Shown here: positions 58,115-64,000 of the stretch, one piece after another | Position numbering within the stretch: the stretch's first letter is position 1 | Layout of the letters: each line of letters begins with the position of its first letter | NCBI GenBank assembly: GCA_025936825.1 | Contig: JAICSO010000002.1 | Span: 558,001-622,000 of the forward strand | Reading direction: 5' to 3' | DNA from: Terriglobales bacterium | GTDB lineage: Bacteria; Acidobacteriota; Terriglobia; Terriglobales; Acidobacteriaceae | DNA: 64,000 nucleotides | Translations under genes and position numbers: made by a program | Notes under the pieces: model-generated | The model's database searches: none | Told to the model about the DNA's origin: nothing | The model's input: only the letters and a program-made list of their open reading frames with translations

Positions 58115-59041
58115 TCATTTCACGTTCTTGTGCCAGATGGTGAATTCACGGCGGGCGCGGTTCAGGGCGCCGAGCGCGGGATCAATCGCGATATCAAGCA
58201 CTCCAGCCCGGGGGTAAAGTGCTTTAAGTTCCGCGGTAAATGCACTCTTCACTCGGGCACTCGCGGCAAAAACTCCCCCATGAGTCGCGATACAAACTTG
58301 TCCAAAACCGGGGAACAACTGGGTCGCTATGGAATTCACCGGCACAGCTAATTCTCGACCGGCACGGTCCAGCAGATCGGTTGCGATGGGGTCGCCGGCT
58401 TCTGCAGCGGCGAGCACCACGGGAAAATGAGAAGCGAAATCCTGGGCGGCATTCGCATTTACGCGGACCGCCAAGTCGTGCACACTCCTGGCTTCCAGCG
58501 ATTCCATTAATTTTCGCAGCAAGCGGGGATTGTATCCGGCATCGTATGCACGCAAGGATGCCCGCAGCGCCTCAATCACAATCCAGTGACCGGAGCCTTC
58601 GTCGGAGATCATTCTTCCCCAACCGCCGGCGCGCAACGATTCACCGCGGTCGTTCCTGCCGAAAGCTATGGAACCCGTCCCCGCGATCAGGACGATGCCG
58701 GGTCCGCCGTTGAAGGCGCTCTCCAACGCAATTTCCATATCGCCGATGACTTCGATGGCGCCGCCGATGATTTCAATGAGAAGCCTCTGAACCAGGCTTG
58801 CGATGCCGTCGTCCGCTGCGCCAGTAACGCCCGCACAGGTTCGGGAAATCTGCTGCGGAGAAACGCCCGCCTGAACGCATGCTTCGTGGATTGCGCCTGC
58901 CAGCGAATCGCGAGCGCAAGCCTCACCGACTCGAAGGATGCTGCATCCCGAGCCAGTTCCGGAACCGAGAATGGAATCATCGTCGCCGAGGACGCAACGG
59001 GTTTTGGTGCCGCCGCCATCGATGCCGAGGAAGTATCGCAC
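58115..59041 (-). CDS. BadF/BadG-type ATPase (N-acetylglucosamine kinase-like)
   Basis: YFLGIDGGGTKTRCVLGDDDSILGSG, CAGVTGAADDG, VLIAGTGSIAFGRN, ISDEGSGHWI. Confidence 0.92.
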   Translation of the reverse strand: MRYFLGIDGGGTKTRCVLGDDDSILGSGTGSGCSILRVGEACARDSLAGAIHEACVQAGVSPQQISRTCAGVTGAADDGIASLVQRLLIEIIGGAIEVIGDMEIALESAFNGGPGIVLIAGTGSIAFGRNDRGESLRAGGWGRMISDEGSGHWIVIEALRASLRAYDAGYNPRLLRKLMESLEARSVHDLAVRVNANAAQDFASHFPVVLAAAEAGDPIATDLLDRAGRELAVPVNSIATQLFPGFGQVCIATHGGVFAASARVKSAFTAELKALYPRAGVLDIAIDPALGALNRARREFTIWHKNVK

Positions 59042-59070
59042 GCAAGGATTCTAACTGGAGAAGAGCTGTT

Positions 59071-59170
59071 CACCACAGAGGCACGGGAGACACAGACAAA
59101 ACCAAAAACTGGGCAAAAGATAAACCAATCTGTTTTGTTGCGTTCCCTGTGCCCCCGTGCCTCTGTGGTG
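59071..59170. repeat. Intergenic hairpin CACCACAGAGGCACGGG ... CCCGTGCCTCTGTGGTG
   Basis: Perfect 17-bp terminal inverted arms. Confidence 0.9.
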
Positions 59171-59187
59171 TATTGCCGGAGCAAAAC

Positions 59188-59856
59188 CTACATTGCCCGC
59201 GTCACGAGCGTTCCGGCGATCATGTCGTGCAGGCCCTGGTTGCGTTGGGTAAAACCGACCATGATGTAGCCGATCAGCAGGATCATTCGCGACAAGATTT
59301 TGGAAAAATAGCGAGCCGAGGCTCGAGCAAACGAAATCCGTCGCCCGTCCTCGTCCGTCACTTTCAATCCGAGCGCCATTTTTCCGACGGTGGCCTGCTT
59401 GGATGAACTCTCCAGCCCCGCTTCATAAAGCCAGCCAGCGCCCATGAAGAGCACCCATCCCACAATGCCCCGCACCAGGTGCACTCCGATTTCTGGCATG
59501 CTCACCTGACTGCCGGCAAGTCCAATGCTCAAACCGAGTATCCCAAGCACAGGAAATACCACGATGCCGAGCAGAATGCCGTCAATAATCGCGGCGACCA
59601 CACGAATCCAGAAACCGCCATACCGGATCGCTGGAGCAGGCGCCACATATGTGGCCGGAACGGCAGGTGGCGTGTACTGAACGGGTGGCGGGGACGGCGG
59701 CTGTGCTGGTCCTTGTGGGCTTGGCGTTACACCGGCTGGAGTTGCTGGGGCACTCGCCGCATCTGCGGTGAACGGGGTGCCACAATTCGAGCAAAATTTC
59801 GCCAGTGCGGAGTTCTGGGCGCCGCAGCGGTTACAGTAAACAACTCCGTTTGTCAT
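59188..59856 (-). CDS. RDD family membrane protein with N-terminal zinc ribbon
   Basis: YCNRCGAQNSALAKFCSNCG and RYGGFWIRVVAAIIDGILLG. Confidence 0.9.
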   Translation of the reverse strand: MTNGVVYCNRCGAQNSALAKFCSNCGTPFTADAASAPATPAGVTPSPQGPAQPPSPPPVQYTPPAVPATYVAPAPAIRYGGFWIRVVAAIIDGILLGIVVFPVLGILGLSIGLAGSQVSMPEIGVHLVRGIVGWVLFMGAGWLYEAGLESSSKQATVGKMALGLKVTDEDGRRISFARASARYFSKILSRMILLIGYIMVGFTQRNQGLHDMIAGTLVTRAM

Positions 59857-59904
59857 GGCCGCGAATATAAACGGGCAGAGGGGAGAGTGTAAAGCAGCAC
59901 TCAG

Positions 59905-59974
59905 GCGTCAGGCGTCAGGCGTCAGGCGTCAGGCGTCAGGCGTCAGGCGTCAGGCGTCAGGCGTCAGGCGTCAG
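59905..59974. repeat. Tandem repeat: ten exact copies of the 7-mer GCGTCAG
   Basis: Direct reading. Confidence 0.97.
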
Positions 59975-60112
59975 CAAAAATGAAAACGTAGTATGTGCCA
60001 TCAGTAAAGCACGATTCGTGAAACGAATTTATAAAACAAATTCCTCACTGCTGAAGCGTCTCGAAATGACATCTCCTTGAGATGTCCAAACCTGACGGCT
60101 GATGGCTCAACG

Positions 60113-60940
60113 CTATTTTGGCGTCCACATCGGATGTGTGCTGAAAAGACCGTTCACAATGCAGATCTGATACGCAATGAACAACCCGAAGCATAGGCTC
60201 AGCAATCCCGAGGCGAAGGCGAGGCGCTGAAAGAATTTCTGGCCGCCGCGGACAAGATGGAATGCGGACGCAATCGTCATCGTAATCAGCATCATCCCCA
60301 CAATGGTACCGATGCCAAAGACAAGCAGATAAGCAATCGACCACTTGGGATCGCGAATGATCGGCACGACCAGCAAAGCCACGGCGGCGGAGCCCGAGAG
60401 CCCGTGCACAATGCCAATGATCAGAGGTCGAATGAGACTATAGGTGCGAAAGCGCTGCAGCATTTTGTCGAGCTGAGCGACGGGAGTCTTGTCGGGTGAA
60501 TGCGGATGCGATTCCGGCGCATGGCTGTGGGGATGCGAATGGATGTAATCGCCATGCGCGTGGGAATGCGAATGCACGACCGCATCGTGAGCGACCGACG
60601 GTACCCAGCGAGAGAACCGTCGCAGATTCATGATTCCAAGCACGATTAGCATCAACGCGACCGCGAGATCCATGACGAGCCCAAGCCGGGGGCTGAGATG
60701 AAACTGCACCGCACCACTTCCCTGCTTCGTCCCGACAAAATCCAGCAGGATGAGCGCAGCTCCTACCACGAAGATGGTCAGCGTGTGCCCCACGCCCCAC
60801 ACGGCTCCGACCCATGCTGATTTCGTGATGTTTCGCTCGCGGCTGACAATTGTGCTGACCGCGATCACATGATCGGGATCTGTGGCGTGCCGCATCCCAA
60901 GAAAAAATCCCAGCGCGATAATTGAGACAAAGCTGATCAT
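60113..60940 (-). CDS. Nickel/cobalt transporter-like (HoxN/UreH type) with His-rich loop
   Basis: LGFFLGMRHATDPDHVIAVSTIVSRE and HSHSHAHGDYIHSHPHSHAPESHPHSPD. Confidence 0.88.
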   Translation of the reverse strand: MISFVSIIALGFFLGMRHATDPDHVIAVSTIVSRERNITKSAWVGAVWGVGHTLTIFVVGAALILLDFVGTKQGSGAVQFHLSPRLGLVMDLAVALMLIVLGIMNLRRFSRWVPSVAHDAVVHSHSHAHGDYIHSHPHSHAPESHPHSPDKTPVAQLDKMLQRFRTYSLIRPLIIGIVHGLSGSAAVALLVVPIIRDPKWSIAYLLVFGIGTIVGMMLITMTIASAFHLVRGGQKFFQRLAFASGLLSLCFGLFIAYQICIVNGLFSTHPMWTPK

Positions 60941-61161
60941 CGTTCAAAGCAAACGAAGCAAAATCGCCATCTCCGAACAGTGAATTCGTGTTGCTGTTGG
61001 ATTCTCTTATTATGCCGTGAGCAAGGAATCGATGTCGAAATGCAGATGGGCGCGAGGGTCAATAGATGGAGAGGCTTGCCGTCTTCCAAGGGAATGCCGC
61101 TCCGGTTTGCGGACGAATGGGCCCAGGGTTCGTTTCGGTAAAAACCGGTCCAGATTGTCCG

Positions 61162-61335
61162 TCAGGCAGCGTCTTTCGCCGTGGTGCTTGGGAGTTTTTC
61201 GGCGCCATCTTCTGGCACTTTTCCACCCAGAATAGTGTTGATCTCTTGGACCAGTTCCATAAGGCGGTTCGGGTCTTTTTCTTGAGAGGCTTGTTCGCAG
61301 AGGCTCTTCCAACGTTCATCATTGCGACCTGACAC
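61162..61335 (-). CDS. Small protein (57 aa), unannotated
   Basis: GTG-initiated frame (M)SGRNDERWKSLCEQASQEKDPNRLMELVQEINTILGGKVPEDGAEKLPSTTAKDAA; balanced composition, shorter than ORF-track cutoff. Confidence 0.65.
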   Translation of the reverse strand: MSGRNDERWKSLCEQASQEKDPNRLMELVQEINTILGGKVPEDGAEKLPSTTAKDAA

Positions 61336-61739
61336 GGTTCACCTCGGTATCTTGCTATTCCCCGCCAATGCCATGCTATAAGGTTCAGTTTTCAGAGTCG
61401 GTCGTTCGACTGACAATTCAGCATCTCTCGCTGAGGCTGCTGTTTTCTTCCCCAGCAAATTTCCAAGCTTTCTCAACGGAACCTGCTTGAAATTGAATTT
61501 TGATTTCTTCTTCATTCCTGCTCCTTGCTACAAGGTAGCAGGGCCAGGTTGATACGGGTCACCTCTTTAGGGACCCGTTGAGTTCGGGCCCTTGAATTAC
61601 CGACCACTACTAGGGAATCTTTAGCGGTCGCTCTAGCGTGGGTTAAACACGATCTTCAGCCGTTCTAAAACCCCAAAAAATACATTTGACGATAGTTTTA
61701 TGTTACGTTTACGATACGATTACGATAGCGAGAAAGGGG

Positions 61740-62027
61740 ATGAACATGAAAGGCAGGAAGAATTCAGTTTCCATGAACTTCGCCACCATGGAGCAGTCGG
61801 ATGTTCCACAGGGACGCAATGGCAAACATAAAGAGATTGTGACGAAGATTCTGAACGACCTTGACCAGTTGCCGGCGGGGCGTGCGCTGAAAATACCCCT
61901 GGCGGAATTGGCATCCAGTAAGGAGAAAGTGAGATCTGCGTTGAATCGCGCAACGCACAAATCGGGACGCGAGGTCACCACCGCGACCGATGGCGGGTAC
62001 CTTTACATCTGGAACGAGGCGAGCTAG
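61740..62027 (+). CDS. Small basic protein (95 aa), possibly nucleic-acid binding
   Basis: MNMKGRKNSVSMNFATMEQ...KIPLAELASSKEKVRSALNRATHKSGREVTTATDGGYLYIWNEAS; promoter-like TTGACG-N18-TACGAT upstream. Confidence 0.65.
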   Translation: MNMKGRKNSVSMNFATMEQSDVPQGRNGKHKEIVTKILNDLDQLPAGRALKIPLAELASSKEKVRSALNRATHKSGREVTTATDGGYLYIWNEAS

Positions 62028-62143
62028 CGATCGAAAGATTCCCGCCTGCTTGTCACAGACGCAAGACAGCAGAGAGAGATCACCTTTGTTGAAGCAAACG
62101 AAAGCCCACGACGCAAGCCGTGGACTACGACAAAAGAAAACCT

Positions 62144-63565
62144 TCAGTGCCCGCCCGTGAGTTCCTTCACAATATTCGTGACAAACGCTTTGGCATCGCC
62201 AAACAACATCAGCGTGTTGTTCATGTAATAGAGCGGGTTATCAATCCCTGCGAATCCCGGATTCATCGAGCGTTTGATCACCATCACCGTGTGCGACTTT
62301 TCGACATCCAGAACAGGCATGCCGTAAATGGGGCTAGCTTTGTCGGTCTTGGCAGCCGGGTTGGTCACGTCGTTAGCACCGATAACCAATGAGACATCCA
62401 CCTGCGGGAAGTCACCATTGATCTCGTCCATTTCTTTCAGGTGATCATAGGGAACGTCGGCTTCGGCCAGCAGCACATTCATGTGCCCCGGCATGCGTCC
62501 CGCGACAGGGTGAATGGCGAACTCTACATCAATTCCTTTCTTCGTGAGCGCATCGTAAAGCTCGCGCACCTTATGCTGCGCCTGGGCAACAGCCATGCCA
62601 TATCCGGGAACAACAACCACGCGGCTGGCGGCAGCAAGGATTCCTGCAGCTTCATCGGCAGAAGCGCTCCTCACAGTCCGCTGCTCTTGCACAGCTCCGC
62701 CAGAGGCCTGCACTTGGCCGAACGCACCGAACAGCACGTTGGTGAACGAACGGTTCATGGCCTTGCACATGATGACGGAGAGAATGAAGCCGGAAGAACC
62801 GTCCAGTGCGCCAGCGATGATCAGCAGCTTGTTTTGCAGCACGAAGCCCATCGCCGCGGCTGACAAGCCAGCGTACGAGTTCAACAGCGAGATGACCGTC
62901 GGCATGTCGGCACCACCGATCGGGATCACCAGCATCACTCCGAAGACGACCGCGATGCCCACCATGAACGGATAGAGATAAGTAGCGCTCGGATTGTGCA
63001 CCAGATAAACCGCAAGCCCGATCGCCACGGCCAGCATTCCGAGGTTGACGATGTTCTGGCCGCGATAAATGATGGGCCGCTGCGGCAGCACTTCCTGCAA
63101 TTTCCCAGCAGCCATCAAGCTGCCGGTGATTGTCAGTCCGCCGAGAATGACTTCGCAGCACAGCACTGACATCTTGAAGGTGGGAAGATTGCCGGCGTGA
63201 ACACCGAGATAATATTCAGCCGTGCCGACGAGCGTGACGCAGAACGCGCCAAACGCATGGCTAAGAGCGGTCCGCTGCGGCACCGCCGTCATCTGCACCA
63301 TGCCGAGCGGGATTCCAATCGCGGTGCCAATGCCGAGTGCGATGAAGATCCACGTATAGCTGATGGCGATGTGCTCGAGCTTGCCTTCCGTGCCGAGCTG
63401 CAGGATGGTGCCGCCGATAGCCAACACCATGCCGATCTCGCCGGACAGAATGCCGCGGCGCGCGGTCGGAGGCGCGTTCATCCATTTCAGAGAAAGGATG
63501 AACAATGCGCTGGCGATGAGATAAACGAAGCCGATGAATGCCTGACTGCCAAAGAAATCTGTCAT
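62144..63565 (-). CDS. pntB: NAD(P) transhydrogenase beta subunit
   Basis: GGADMPTVISLLNSYAGLSAAAMGF, VVVPGYGMAVAQAQHKVREL, IHPVAGRMPGHMNVLLAEADVPY, VIGANDVTNPAA. Confidence 0.97.
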   Translation of the reverse strand: MTDFFGSQAFIGFVYLIASALFILSLKWMNAPPTARRGILSGEIGMVLAIGGTILQLGTEGKLEHIAISYTWIFIALGIGTAIGIPLGMVQMTAVPQRTALSHAFGAFCVTLVGTAEYYLGVHAGNLPTFKMSVLCCEVILGGLTITGSLMAAGKLQEVLPQRPIIYRGQNIVNLGMLAVAIGLAVYLVHNPSATYLYPFMVGIAVVFGVMLVIPIGGADMPTVISLLNSYAGLSAAAMGFVLQNKLLIIAGALDGSSGFILSVIMCKAMNRSFTNVLFGAFGQVQASGGAVQEQRTVRSASADEAAGILAAASRVVVVPGYGMAVAQAQHKVRELYDALTKKGIDVEFAIHPVAGRMPGHMNVLLAEADVPYDHLKEMDEINGDFPQVDVSLVIGANDVTNPAAKTDKASPIYGMPVLDVEKSHTVMVIKRSMNPGFAGIDNPLYYMNNTLMLFGDAKAFVTNIVKELTGGH

Positions 63566-63858
63566 GATTTTGTAGGACGCGTCGATTTGAACATCTTCAA
63601 CATGCGGTCAGTAATCAGGAATCCGCCCACGATGTTGCTGGTGGCAGCAATCACCGCGAGGATTCCGAGAATGAATGCGAGCTTGCTTTCGTGACGCCCG
63701 ACGAGCACGATCGCGCCGACCACGGCGATCGCGTCGAGAGCATTGGTGATGGACATCAGCGGGGTATGAAGCAGCGGCGAAATCCGCTTAATCACTTCAA
63801 AACCAATAAACCCCGCCATCATGAAAACGAACAGACTGTCGATGAGGATGGTGCCCAT
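63562..63858 (-). CDS. NAD(P) transhydrogenase alpha subunit membrane part (PntA2-like)
   Basis: FVFMMAGFIGFEVIKRISPLLHTPLMSITNALDAIAVVGAIV. Confidence 0.92.
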   Translation of the reverse strand: MGTILIDSLFVFMMAGFIGFEVIKRISPLLHTPLMSITNALDAIAVVGAIVLVGRHESKLAFILGILAVIAATSNIVGGFLITDRMLKMFKSTRPTKS

Positions 63859-63891
63859 AGTCCTCTTCCTGGTGCTTGAACTGGTGCTACA

Positions 63892-63979
63892 AGTTGCTAG
63901 TGACTAGCGGCTAGTTGCTAGTAAAAACCTCCGAACCTATGCAGTTGAACTAGCAACTAATCACTAGCCACTAGTCACT
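63892..63979. repeat. Intergenic inverted array built from CTAGT/ACTAG words
   Basis: agttgctagtgactagcggctagttgctagt vs actagcaactaatcactagccactagtcact. Confidence 0.85.
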
Positions 63980-64000
63980 GCGCAGCTACTGCCGCAGGTA

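Noticed and set aside
59905-59974. CRISPR or iteron origin
   Set aside because: Contiguous 7-mer with no spacers; no replication initiator nearby.

Overview
64 kb of chromosome that looks acidobacterial by protein style and repeat content (lineage is inference). Most of it is ordinary: a TolC/MFP/MacB-type efflux cluster, sugar kinases and regulators, a TonB receptor, a GntR/symporter pair, an L-arabinose operon, galactose (Leloir) genes, uvrC, a GH115 enzyme and transhydrogenase genes. The standout is a co-directional minus-strand island at about 18.45-24.32 kb. It encodes a Ro60/TROVE-vWA protein, RtcB RNA ligase, a small CxxC membrane ORF, a BCS1-like AAA ATPase (frameshifted as read) and a SpoU/TrmH methyltransferase. 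Interleaved with these genes are four unannotated structured RNA candidates. All four share a 5' motif GUGGYG-N8/9-GGWUACUUC and a 3' motif CGYY-N2/3-UUCCC that bring the two ends together in a bulged helix, as in Y RNAs. One (20029-20153) is a circularly permuted tRNA mimic: T-arm, then an acceptor stem closed by a UUCG tetraloop, then a D-arm. A second is a degenerate mimic with UUCG and GAAA capped hairpins, and the other two have no recognisable tRNA module. Other observations include candidate operators for GntR, LacI-type and ROK regulators, REP-like palindromes inside uvrC, long intergenic hairpin repeats, two apparent frameshifts, an atypical tRNA-Asp and several small ORFs. Everything was read by eye; no folding or database search was run.
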